A stretch of DNA of 8,564 nt from Bacteroidota bacterium (GTDB lineage Bacteria; Bacteroidota; Bacteroidia; Chitinophagales; LD1), in the NCBI GenBank assembly GCA_003165135.1, contig PLSN01000193.1, positions 1 through 8,564 of the forward strand, written 5' to 3'. Each line of letters starts with the position of its first letter. The first letter of the stretch is position 1. Below are positions 1 through 6,033 of this stretch, one piece after another. The notes under the pieces were generated by a model that saw only the letters and a list, made by a program, of their open reading frames with translations, was not told the DNA's origin and did not search any database. Made by a program: the position numbers and the translations under genes.

Positions 1-1044
1 CTCCACTACCTCTTGTATCTTAGGGATACGGGTAGAGCCACCGACTAATATGACATCATCTATCTGGCTGGCTGTGAGGCCTGCGTCTTTCATAGCCTGA
101 CGGCACGGTTCTAGGGTCCTTTCTACCAGTTTATCACACAGTTGCTCAAATTTAGCACGGGTCAGTTTCCTCACGAGGTGCTTAGGCACTCCGTCTACTG
201 CAGTGATATATGGCAGGTTTATTTCTGTTTCCTGACTTGAAGACAACTCTATCTTAGCCTTTTCAGCAGCTTCTTTCAAGCGCTGCAGGGCCATAGGGTC
301 CTTCTTCAGGTCTATTCTTTCTTCGTTTTGAAACTCCGCAGCGAGCCACTGGATGATCTCATTGTCAAAGTCATCACCACCGAGGTGGGTATCACCATTG
401 GTGCTCTTCACTTCAAATACACCGTCGCCCATCTCGAGGATCGATACGTCAAATGTACCACCACCAAGGTCATATACTGCCACCTTGATGTCTTTGTGCT
501 GTTTGTCCAAGCCATAGGCGAGGGCAGCAGCGGTAGGCTCATTGAGGATACGGCGTACATTGAGGCCGGCGATCTCGCCTGCTTCTTTGGTAGCCTGACG
601 CTGAGAGTCATTGAAGTATGCAGGTACTGTGATGACCGCATCTGTCACTGTCTGGCCGAGGTAGTCCTCAGCGGTTTTTTTCATTTTCTGGAGGATGATC
701 GCAGACAGCTCCTGCGGAGTGTACATACGGCCATCTATATCGACGCGGCAGGTATCATTGTCGCCTTTTACTACTTTATATGGTACACGGGGGATCTCAG
801 AAGCTGCTGCAGAGTAGCTCATACCCATGAACCTCTTGATAGATGAGATGGTCCTGGTCGGGTTTGTGATAGCCTGACGCTTAGCCGGGTCGCCCACTTT
901 ACGCTCGCCATTATTCAAAAATCCAATGATGGAAGGCGTGGTTCTGCGGCCCTCATCGTTAGCAATCACGATAGGATCATTTCCTTCCATTACAGACACG
1001 CACGAGTTGGTGGTGCCTAGGTCAATTCCGATTACTTTTCCCAT
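1..1044 (-). CDS. dnaK: Molecular chaperone DnaK (Hsp70), N-terminal 348 residues, 3' end outside window
   Basis: Cytosolic ATP-dependent Hsp70 that binds unfolded segments with DnaJ and GrpE partners. The translation begins [20 protein letters not shown], the phosphate-1 loop of the actin-like ATPase fold. Other family signatures follow in order: [18 protein letters not shown] (139-156), [14 protein letters not shown] (168-181), [12 protein letters not shown] (191-202, with the threonine equivalent to E. coli Thr199) and [16 protein letters not shown] (332-347). All key nucleotide-binding residues seen are intact. The window ends at residue 348, so the last part of the nucleotide-binding domain, the linker and the substrate-binding domain lie beyond position 1. 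The ATG at 1044 is chosen because [10 protein letters not shown] follows directly, as in all DnaK proteins. The leader is A-rich with no Shine-Dalgarno. No dnaJ, grpE or hrcA is adjacent on the upstream side. The identification is essentially certain. Confidence 0.98.
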   Translation of the reverse strand, partial: MGKVIGIDLGTTNSCVSVMEGNDPIVIANDEGRRTTPSIIGFLNNGERKVGDPAKRQAITNPTRTISSIKRFMGMSYSAAASEIPRVPYKVVKGDNDTCRVDIDGRMYTPQELSAIILQKMKKTAEDYLGQTVTDAVITVPAYFNDSQRQATKEAGEIAGLNVRRILNEPTAAALAYGLDKQHKDIKVAVYDLGGGTFDVSILEMGDGVFEVKSTNGDTHLGGDDFDNEIIQWLAAEFQNEERIDLKKDPMALQRLKEAAEKAKIELSSSQETEINLPYITAVDGVPKHLVRKLTRAKFEQLCDKLVERTLEPCRQAMKDAGLTASQIDDVILVGGSTRIPKIQEVVE

Positions 1045-1130
1045 TGTTGTAAATGTTTATTGTTTAGTTTTAAATCTTTAAGGTCAATAGCTATACTCAA
1101 TGACCATGCCATGAGACAAAAGCGCCAAAA

Positions 1131-1210
1131 TGACAGGATAATGGATAATTGAGAATGGATAATTGAGAATTAATGACATGTATAGGCCAAAACGGGCTGA
1201 CGGATTGTCA
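1131..1210 (-). promoter_or_regulatory. Candidate dnaK regulatory region with TGACA/TGTCA half-sites
   Basis: The minus-strand leader of dnaK contains several copies of one pentamer. There is an imperfect inverted pair TGACAATCCGTCA (1198-1210), an isolated ATGTCAT (1173-1179) and CTGTCATTTTGGC (1124-1136). The first is enclosed by a wider inverted repeat, AGGCCAA (1184-1190) with TTGGCCT (1214-1220). No CIRCE element (TTAGCACTC-N9-GAGTGCTAA) is visible and no clean TAnnTTTG box was found here. That these are heat-shock operator or promoter elements is inference from position and repetition only. Confidence 0.3.
1141..1168. repeat. 14-bp perfect tandem duplication in the dnaK leader
   Basis: ATGGATAATTGAGA occurs twice head to tail (1141-1154 and 1155-1168), and similar sequence (GGATA before it, ATTAATGAC after it) extends the AT-rich tract. 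It lies about 100-130 bp upstream of the dnaK start. It could be slipped-strand duplication of an AT-rich spacer or spaced half-sites. No function can be assigned. Confidence 0.8.
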
Positions 1211-1334
1211 AAATTGGCCTTTCTGATAACAACCTAAATGGAGTAGGGTGGGGGTAGTGTTAAAATCTCACTTATACATATAAATAATCCATATTTTCAA
1301 CTATTGAGCGTTTTTTTACTGGATTCTTAGTAGG

Positions 1335-1652
1335 TTAAAAAATAGCAAAATAAGCATATATTATTTTAATATGGTTATTTATGGAATGTATAATGAAAAC
1401 CGGTTGTTCGGCTATTCCTTCCCATAATTGAGGTACAAAATCGGGGATTTTTGCCAAATCGCCCGGCTCAAATCCTGCCTGACAGCAGACATGGTGTCGG
1501 CTGATATCCTCAGATCTGTCGCACAGCACCAAAACCTCTCGCCCAGAGATGCGCACGGAGATCAGAAAACCTAAAAAGAAGCCGGCCGGCCCGGAGCACT
1601 CTACCAGAGACATGAATAGTACAGCCGGAACGGCCAGGGGCAGAATATGCAT
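1335..1652 (-). CDS. Hypothetical protein, 105 residues, hydrophobic N-terminus
   Basis: I do not recognise this protein. The reading frame is open well upstream, but the ATG at 1652 is preferred because a good promoter (1689-1720) would start transcription near 1682, downstream of the longer start at 1700. From 1652 the product begins MHILPLAVPAVLFMSLVECS. Residues about 2-34 are strongly hydrophobic apart from a Glu-Cys-Ser-Gly break, suggesting a membrane segment or non-canonical export signal. The middle has charged and Cys/His-rich patches (LCDRSEDI, RHHVCCQ). The last 20 residues are Ile/Asn/Tyr-rich and hydrophobic again. The central part (about 1440-1640) has clearly higher G+C than the surrounding AT-rich spacer, which favours real coding. 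No partner gene is evident, and no clear terminator follows the TAA at 1335. A chance reading frame or eroded gene remains possible. Confidence 0.42.
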   Translation of the reverse strand: MHILPLAVPAVLFMSLVECSGPAGFFLGFLISVRISGREVLVLCDRSEDISRHHVCCQAGFEPGDLAKIPDFVPQLWEGIAEQPVFIIHSINNHIKIIYAYFAIF

Positions 1653-1688
1653 AATGGAAATTAATTTGCTTATTTCATTTATATAATA

Positions 1689-1720
1689 CAAATATAGCAA
1701 ATCATTGTCAAACCACCAAA
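1689..1720 (-). promoter_or_regulatory. Bacteroidota-type promoter (TTTG-N20-TATATTTG)
   Basis: On the minus strand the -7 box TATATTTG (1689-1696) fits TAnnTTTG exactly. TTTG (1717-1720) sits 20 bp upstream as the -33 box. Predicted transcription starts near 1682 and leaves a roughly 30-nt leader before the ATG at 1652. This is the best promoter match in the window and is the main argument for the start chosen for the 105-residue gene. Confidence 0.6.
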
Positions 1721-1818
1721 GGCGGATTCAAGTTTTAACGCAACATATTAGCCCTAATTTGTTGTATGGAAAAGTATGAAAGAATAAGCACTTCAGAGCG
1801 AAATAGCGACCCCCTGCT

Positions 1819-1828
1819 AGCGCACGCG
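1819..1828. repeat. Left copy of 10-bp direct repeat (candidate target-site duplication)
   Basis: AGCGCACGCG directly abuts the left terminal inverted repeat of the 113-bp element. It is identical to 1942-1951, which abuts the right terminal repeat. The exact adjacency on both sides is what is expected of a target-site duplication made by insertion. Confidence 0.75.
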
Positions 1829-1941
1829 CAATGTCATTAAGTTATGCACTATCGGCTAGCGATGCCATCCTTTAAAAAGATGGCATCGCTCAAACCCATG
1901 TGCCGGATTGACCTCATTATTCCCTTAACTTAATGACATTG
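1829..1941. mobile_element. MITE-like non-autonomous element, 113 bp
   Basis: The element is bounded by a perfect 16-bp inverted repeat: CAATGTCATTAAGTTA at 1829-1844 and its reverse complement at 1926-1941. It is flanked by a perfect 10-bp direct repeat. It has no coding capacity. Its centre holds a 12-bp perfect hairpin (1858-1890). Small size, terminal inverted repeats, target duplication and lack of a transposase are the defining traits of a MITE. A 10-bp duplication is in the range known for IS4-family transposases, so an IS4-type parent element elsewhere in the genome is a reasonable inference, but the family cannot be fixed from this sequence. The element interrupts a REP-like palindrome, so it arrived after the REP/RAYT locus. 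Confidence 0.68.
1858..1890. repeat. 12-bp perfect hairpin inside the MITE-like element
   Basis: AGCGATGCCATC (1858-1869) pairs with GATGGCATCGCT (1879-1890) across a 9-nt loop (CTTTAAAAA). The stem is perfect but has no following U tract in either direction, so an intrinsic terminator role is not well supported. It may be an internal structural feature of the element. Confidence 0.75.
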
Positions 1942-1964
1942 AGCGCACGCGTGTCGCGTGTGCT
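1942..1964. repeat. REP-like hairpin upstream of RAYT remnant
   Basis: AGCGCACGCG (1942-1951), a TGT loop and CGCGTGTGCT (1955-1964) form a 10-bp stem with nine Watson-Crick pairs and one G-T mismatch. It lies 55 bp upstream of the RAYT start codon. RAYT transposases are known to have short GC-rich REP palindromes flanking their genes, and position and shape fit that. The left half-stem is also the sequence duplicated by the MITE-like insertion. Confidence 0.55.
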
Positions 1965-2019
1965 TTACATAAGGCCTGTAGTATTTCATAAATAAAAAGT
2001 TTGTTCGGTACTTTATAAA

Positions 2020-2103
2020 ATGAGCAGGAAGTATAAATTTTACAATAAAGAAGGTTTGTATTTTGTAAGTTTTGCAACGGTATATTGGATAGACTTGTTT
2101 TGA
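2020..2103 (+). pseudogene. REP-associated tyrosine transposase (RAYT) N-terminal remnant, 27 codons
   Basis: The 27-codon frame begins MSRKYKFYNKEGLYFVSFAT and ends VYWIDLF before TGA at 2101. This matches the well-known N-terminus of Bacteroidota RAYTs of the Y1/HUH transposase superfamily (typically M-S-x-K-Y-K-F-x-N-x-E-G-x-Y-F-V-x-F-A, then W-I-D-x-F). A full protein is roughly 180-220 residues with a His-x-His metal site and a catalytic Tyr. Neither is present here, and the sequence after 2103 shows no resemblance in any frame, so the rest has been deleted or replaced. The near-consensus N-terminus suggests recent truncation. The adjacent REP-like hairpin supports the assignment. Similarity is judged from memory of the family. 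Confidence 0.7.
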
Positions 2104-2174
2104 ATTGCCCCTGCGGTTGATGTTGTCATCATAGGGAGTTGAAATTTCTACCGGGAGCTAGGTTTTTCCCTGAA

Positions 2175-3959
2175 TTATTTGATATAAACCAATTCAGCTA
2201 CTCTCTTGAAACCAGGATCAGTCATAGAGCTTACGCTCACTTCGATCTTGTCATCTGCCGCAGGCTGCCGGTCGGGAGCGAAGTCAAAACTCACTGATCT
2301 TTGTCCGGGTATAAGGTCTGTAGTAAACTGAGCTTTGTAATGCCCTGAGACGGACGAAATGCTGACCCGGTATGTATCACTCTCGGTCCCGTCATTGAAA
2401 ACCCGCAGGCGGAACGAAGGGGACTTTCGGCTGAGCGTATCAGTGCTGTACTGGACCGTGAAGTAGCAGGGATATAAGGAGGAGACATAGTGTGCCCGGT
2501 ACAGTGAGTACCTGCCCCAAACAGACGTAGTTATAAGCTTTTCGACGACCGCACTCCATACTATGCGCTTATCGCGGCTGACCTCAAAAATATCATTGAC
2601 CGTCCCCATGCAGACCAGCAGATCACCGTTTTTCAGCTCATCTACACTTCCACCGCGGCCACTGCGGTTATTCAGAGGGTCCAGCCCGCAGTCGTATTTC
2701 CATATCAGCTGGCTGGCTGCAGCTCCCGAGGGCTGCGAAAATATCACGACACTTGAGGCCGCTATATCTTTTTTAGACGTGTCTGTCAGTTGGGTGTTAT
2801 TGCTATACACTGCTATGCTTCCATCGTGCAGCAGGCTGGTTTCATGCTGCTTCATAAAAAACCCATCGCCGTTTTTGGCGCCGCTATACCTCATGTTTTC
2901 GCCCCAGGCACATACTACCTTTCCTGTACTTTTGTCTATTTTGATCACTCTGCTCACGTGTCTGAACCCGGCATATACGAAGCCGTTCTTCTCGTCTACG
3001 TCAAATGCATTCATATGCCCGCCCGGCTCATGACTGAGCAGTTCCCGGTCGCCGGCACTTTTGACTGTGCTCTGTATCTCTGCGGAGTCAAAATAACTGT
3101 CGGAATCCCAGCTCCAGACCAGATGGCCGGTGTGATCAAACTCCTGCAGTATCTCATCTGCCATCGATATTTTGGAGGTATCAGAGGCATTTTTTCCAAA
3201 AAATGAAGCGGGCTTGAGAACAGTGATATTATCTATGACCATATAGTTGCCATTACCCAGTTTTTTGAAACAGTGATTGTAGTGGCTATGTGATGCATTA
3301 TGGCCTGTGAGGTCTGTGCCAAGGGTCGACTGATCAGGCGCCTGCCAGACTAGCTTGCCTCTCAGGTCCCGCTCCTCGGCCTGCGTGCCATTTATCATAG
3401 TGAGCGTACCCTGCGGCGTGAAGCGGAGATCATTTATTGCCGCGGCGCCATGCCTCCTTCCGGTTTGCTGGTGGGCATTGGCACTGGCGGGCAGATACCA
3501 GACAAAATTGCCGGCACGGTCCACGATCACCCGCGCTTCATCCAGTATGATCAGGCCTCCTGCATTAGCCGTCGAATCGTTTTCCGTCACCCGCACCCGG
3601 CACTGGTTCCGGTCCACGTATGGTGCGCCGATTATCTCAAAGTCATAGGGACCGAGCCATCCGAGTTGCTTTCCGTGAGATAGGCCTGTATACCGCCAGG
3701 TATATTTCCTGCCGAACTCAAGACCGCTGATCATAAGGGCTATGGATGAATCTGTATGTCGGGCCACAGTACGCTGAGATGCTGCGCCCTGCTCGACTGC
3801 GCTCACTTCTATCAGATATTGATCAGCGCCTTTTACTTTGCCATGCTCAAACATGACCTGAGTATAGTTGAGCTGCGAGCCGGGTGCAGGCTGCACCTGT
3901 GCTGATGAAAAGCCGCTGATAAGCAGGAGGAAAATGATATGCGACAGGCGATGATCCAA
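2175..3959 (-). CDS. Arylsulfate sulfotransferase-like exported beta-propeller protein
   Basis: The family (ASST, PAPS-independent aryl sulfotransferases) transfers sulfate from a phenolic sulfate ester to another phenol through a sulfo-histidine, outside the cytoplasm. There is no in-frame ATG near the N-terminus. TTG at 3959 gives MDHRLSHIIFLLLISGFSSA, a compact signal peptide, and 594 residues in all; TTG at 4010 would add 17 residues. After the signal comes an N-terminal beta domain (about 22-110). A propeller with blade-like repeats ending in VWYLP, LVWQAP, LVWSWD, VVCAWG, LIWKYD and IVWSAV spans about 125-490. A beta-rich C-terminal domain (about 505-594) follows. His315-x-Asn317, Arg333 18 residues later, and Gln-His372-Glu resemble the His356/Arg374/His436 site of E. 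coli AssT; a His cluster (GHNASHSHYNH, 219-229) may supply the other active-site His. The substrate is unknown. No dsbA/dsbI-type partner is adjacent. Confidence 0.8.
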   Translation of the reverse strand: MDHRLSHIIFLLLISGFSSAQVQPAPGSQLNYTQVMFEHGKVKGADQYLIEVSAVEQGAASQRTVARHTDSSIALMISGLEFGRKYTWRYTGLSHGKQLGWLGPYDFEIIGAPYVDRNQCRVRVTENDSTANAGGLIILDEARVIVDRAGNFVWYLPASANAHQQTGRRHGAAAINDLRFTPQGTLTMINGTQAEERDLRGKLVWQAPDQSTLGTDLTGHNASHSHYNHCFKKLGNGNYMVIDNITVLKPASFFGKNASDTSKISMADEILQEFDHTGHLVWSWDSDSYFDSAEIQSTVKSAGDRELLSHEPGGHMNAFDVDEKNGFVYAGFRHVSRVIKIDKSTGKVVCAWGENMRYSGAKNGDGFFMKQHETSLLHDGSIAVYSNNTQLTDTSKKDIAASSVVIFSQPSGAAASQLIWKYDCGLDPLNNRSGRGGSVDELKNGDLLVCMGTVNDIFEVSRDKRIVWSAVVEKLITTSVWGRYSLYRAHYVSSLYPCYFTVQYSTDTLSRKSPSFRLRVFNDGTESDTYRVSISSVSGHYKAQFTTDLIPGQRSVSFDFAPDRQPAADDKIEVSVSSMTDPGFKRVAELVYIK

Positions 3960-3998
3960 ATGGAGCTTAATGACAAGATTGTGAAATTCAAATCTATC

Positions 3999-4006
3999 CA
4001 AAAGTA
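3999..4006 (-). promoter_or_regulatory. Candidate -7 box for the sulfotransferase-like gene
   Basis: TACTTTTG on the minus strand fits TAnnTTTG. Transcription would start near 3992, which excludes the TTG at 4010 as a start and leaves about a 33-nt leader to the TTG at 3959. No convincing TTTG lies at the expected distance upstream, so support is partial. Confidence 0.35.
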
Positions 4007-4190
4007 GCAAATCGAAAATGATTTTTTGTATTTCAACCTAGCGGGGTTTTTGATTTTGATAGCAAGGATATCATACCGCCAGCTTTAAAATGCCGTCCGA
4101 AGAACTAGTAGAGTAATCTTTGCAAAACTTTCTCATGCGGCGGCCTTTTCCCCTCTTTCACTGATTTATTTCCCAAAACCATTGCAGGAT

Positions 4191-4198
4191 TAGCTTTG
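4191..4198 (+). promoter_or_regulatory. Candidate -7 box for the acyl-CoA synthetase gene
   Basis: TAGCTTTG fits TAnnTTTG and lies about 70 bp upstream of the ATG at 4267. The predicted leader is about 60 nt and would include the C/G-rich repeat at 4231-4253. A good -33 TTTG is not evident. Confidence 0.35.
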
Positions 4199-4230
4199 TT
4201 ACTTATTTTTAGATGTCATAATACGCTTAA

Positions 4231-4253
4231 GCCCCTCTAGGGGGTTGGGGGTC
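4231..4253. repeat. C/G-rich hairpin repeat in the acyl-CoA synthetase leader
   Basis: A C4 run (4232-4235), a TCTA spacer and a G5 run (4240-4244), then TT and a second G5 run (4247-4251), lie immediately before an A7 tract and the start codon. CCCC can pair with either G run. I recall similar CCCC-TCTA-GGGG type sequences scattered through intergenic DNA of many Bacteroidota, so this is probably one copy of a dispersed repeat. Its closeness to the ATG (14 nt) means a formed hairpin could influence translation, which is inference. Confidence 0.5.
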
Positions 4254-4266
4254 TAAAAAAACAATC

Positions 4267-6033
4267 ATGGAAGTTACCAGACTATTCGACTATCTGACAG
4301 AGCAGGCCACAGAGCGGCCCGATCAGCCTTTCCTAGCCTCAAAGGTCATTGAGAACGGGCAAAAAGTATGGAAATCATATACCTTCAAGGAGGTGGCCGA
4401 TATATGCGATCGCGTCAGTCAGGCACTCATCAACCTCGGCATCAAAAAAGATGATAAGATCGCACTGTGTGCACCAAACAGGCCCGAGTGGAATTTCATA
4501 GATATAGGCTGCCAACAGATAGGAGCGATACTCGTGCCACTATACCCTACTGCCAGTGCCAATGATTTTAGGTTTATCTGCACAGATGCTGAGGTCAAGT
4601 TAGCTTTTGTCAATGATAAAGGATTGTTTGAAAAAATACAATCGCTCAGGAGCGAACTACCATCACTGAGAGAGATATATACATTCGAAGATGTGGCGGG
4701 GGTTAAGAACTGGAAAACTATTGTCGAGGGTATCACAGCTACCCCCGATGTACCTGCTGCCAAAGCTTCCGTCAAGGAGAAAGAATTGGCTACGATCATC
4801 TATACATCAGGCACTACCGGCAATCCCAAAGGTGTCATGCTCAGCCATTATAATATGGTCAATAACCTGAGAGGCACTGATGAGATACTTCCCTTTCAGG
4901 CAGGAAGCAAGGCGCTCAGTTTCCTACCCCTAAGCCACATATATGAGAGGATCGGTTTCTTTGGTTATCTCAAGAAGGGTATATATATACACTACGCTGA
5001 AAGTATGGAAACCATAGCCGAAAACCTTAAAGAAGTGCACCCTTATGTTTTCACTACCGTACCCCGACTGCTGGAGAAAGTATACGAAAAGATCATGGAG
5101 AAAGGCAACGAGTTGACTGGCTTCAAAAAATGGCTTTTCGAATGGTCGCTGCGGATCGGCAACAGATATGAGCTGAATAAAGACCTCGGTATTTCCTACA
5201 GGATACAGTTGGCACTCGCCAGAAAATTGGTCTTTACAAAATGGCAGGAAGCACTCGGTGGAGAGGTCCAGTTTATCATCACCGGAGCTGCGCCCCTGCA
5301 AGCCAGACTGGGTAGGCTATTCAGCGCTGCGGGTGTGATCGTGATCGAGGGATATGGGCTAAGCGAGGCATCTCCGGGCATCAGTGTAAATCGAGTCGAG
5401 GAATCAGGCAGACTGATAGGCTCAGTAGGTATCCCACTGCCTAATGTACATGTGAAACTGGCAGAGGACGGCGAGATATTGGCCAAAGGCCCCAACATCA
5501 TGATGGGCTACTACAAGCGCCCTGACCTCACAGCAGAGGTGATAGACGAAGAAGGCTACCTGCACACAGGCGATATAGCCGAGTGGGTCGATGGCAAATT
5601 TCTCAAGATCACTGACCGTAAGAAAGAACTCTTCAAAACATCGGGCGGCAAATATGTAGCGCCATCTCCTATCGAGAATAAACTGAAAGAATCACGCTAT
5701 ATAGAGCAGGTCATGCTGGTGGGTGACAATAAAAAATATGTCACTGCGCTCATTGTGCCTTCATTTCTGCACCTGCAGGCATGGGCCAAAGATAACGGTC
5801 TGAACTATGAAAGCAATAAGCAGATCATCGGCAATGAAAAGATCAAAGCACTCATCGATGCCGAGATCGGCACCGTCAATAAAGAGTTCGGACATGTGGA
5901 GCAGGTGAAAAAATTCAAACTGCTCGATAAAGAATGGACGATAGAAGACGGCGAACTGACTCCTACACTCAAGGTAAAACGTAAAGTGATCCTGTCGCGA
6001 TACGAATCACTGGTCGAAGAAATGTATAATTAA
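4267..6033 (+). CDS. Long-chain acyl-CoA synthetase (AMP-forming)
   Basis: An ANL-superfamily ligase that adenylates a fatty acid with ATP and transfers it to CoA, feeding beta-oxidation or lipid synthesis; it is cytosolic or membrane-peripheral. The 588 residues are close to the usual 590-600 for the FAA1/FadD15-like branch. Motifs run in order. The P-loop is YTSGTTGNPKGVMLSH (179-194). ITGAAPL (338-344) and EGYGLSEASP (361-370, A5) follow. The A7 motif is LHTGDIAEW (432-440) and the hinge/A8 stretch is ITDRKKELFKTSGGKYVAPS (448-467). The C-terminal LTPTLKVKRK (564-573) has Lys569 as the expected adenylation lysine. All look intact. The ATG at 4267 is followed directly by the typical RLFDYLTEQA start and has no Shine-Dalgarno. 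Chain-length preference cannot be read from sequence. A methyltransferase gene follows after 49 bp and could be co-transcribed. Confidence 0.95.
   Translation: MEVTRLFDYLTEQATERPDQPFLASKVIENGQKVWKSYTFKEVADICDRVSQALINLGIKKDDKIALCAPNRPEWNFIDIGCQQIGAILVPLYPTASANDFRFICTDAEVKLAFVNDKGLFEKIQSLRSELPSLREIYTFEDVAGVKNWKTIVEGITATPDVPAAKASVKEKELATIIYTSGTTGNPKGVMLSHYNMVNNLRGTDEILPFQAGSKALSFLPLSHIYERIGFFGYLKKGIYIHYAESMETIAENLKEVHPYVFTTVPRLLEKVYEKIMEKGNELTGFKKWLFEWSLRIGNRYELNKDLGISYRIQLALARKLVFTKWQEALGGEVQFIITGAAPLQARLGRLFSAAGVIVIEGYGLSEASPGISVNRVEESGRLIGSVGIPLPNVHVKLAEDGEILAKGPNIMMGYYKRPDLTAEVIDEEGYLHTGDIAEWVDGKFLKITDRKKELFKTSGGKYVAPSPIENKLKESRYIEQVMLVGDNKKYVTALIVPSFLHLQAWAKDNGLNYESNKQIIGNEKIKALIDAEIGTVNKEFGHVEQVKKFKLLDKEWTIEDGELTPTLKVKRKVILSRYESLVEEMYN

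Larger units (their letters stand above)
1701..2174. other. Intergenic stretch without an intact gene; relic mobile-element locus
   Basis: There are 474 bp between the promoter of the small hypothetical gene and the stop of the sulfotransferase-like gene. They hold a MITE-like insertion (1829-1941) with its flanking direct repeats, a REP-like hairpin (1942-1964) and a RAYT gene remnant (2020-2103). In 1741-1818 and 2104-2174 I see no gene, RNA gene or strong terminator. Confidence 0.8.

Noticed and set aside
328..846. Long plus-strand open frame of 172 codons opposite dnaK
   Set aside because: It is fully antisense to the conserved DnaK coding sequence, and its translation resembles no protein I know; it is a shadow of the codon pattern of dnaK.
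1169..1180. TTAATGACAT shared between the dnaK leader and the MITE terminal repeat
   Set aside because: Only ten AT-rich bases match, and no inverted partner or direct repeat lies nearby; it is probably coincidence rather than a second element end.
1045..1334. CIRCE element for HrcA control of dnaK
   Set aside because: No TTAGCACTC-N9-GAGTGCTAA or close variant is present in the leader.
1819..1951. CRISPR-like direct repeats
   Set aside because: There are only two copies of a 10-bp repeat, and both abut inverted repeats, which fits a target-site duplication. No regular spacer array exists in the window.
2143..2170. Terminator for the sulfotransferase-like gene (GGGA...TCCC pairing)
   Set aside because: The stem is only about four pairs with a long loop and no good U tract on the minus strand.
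2104..2174. Continuation of the RAYT gene by frameshift
   Set aside because: All three forward frames after 2103 lack the expected transposase sequence and meet stops quickly, so a deletion or replacement is more likely than a simple frameshift.
2563..3206. Overlapping plus-strand open frames opposite the sulfotransferase-like gene
   Set aside because: They lie antisense to a protein with clear propeller repeats and active-site motifs, and have no recognisable domains.
3833..4036. 67-codon minus-strand frame covering the upstream part of the sulfotransferase-like gene
   Set aside because: It is out of frame with the propeller protein, begins with TTG upstream of the likely promoter box and has a Ser/Cys-rich chance-like composition. 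No frameshift is needed to explain the N-terminus, since the main frame already supplies a signal peptide.
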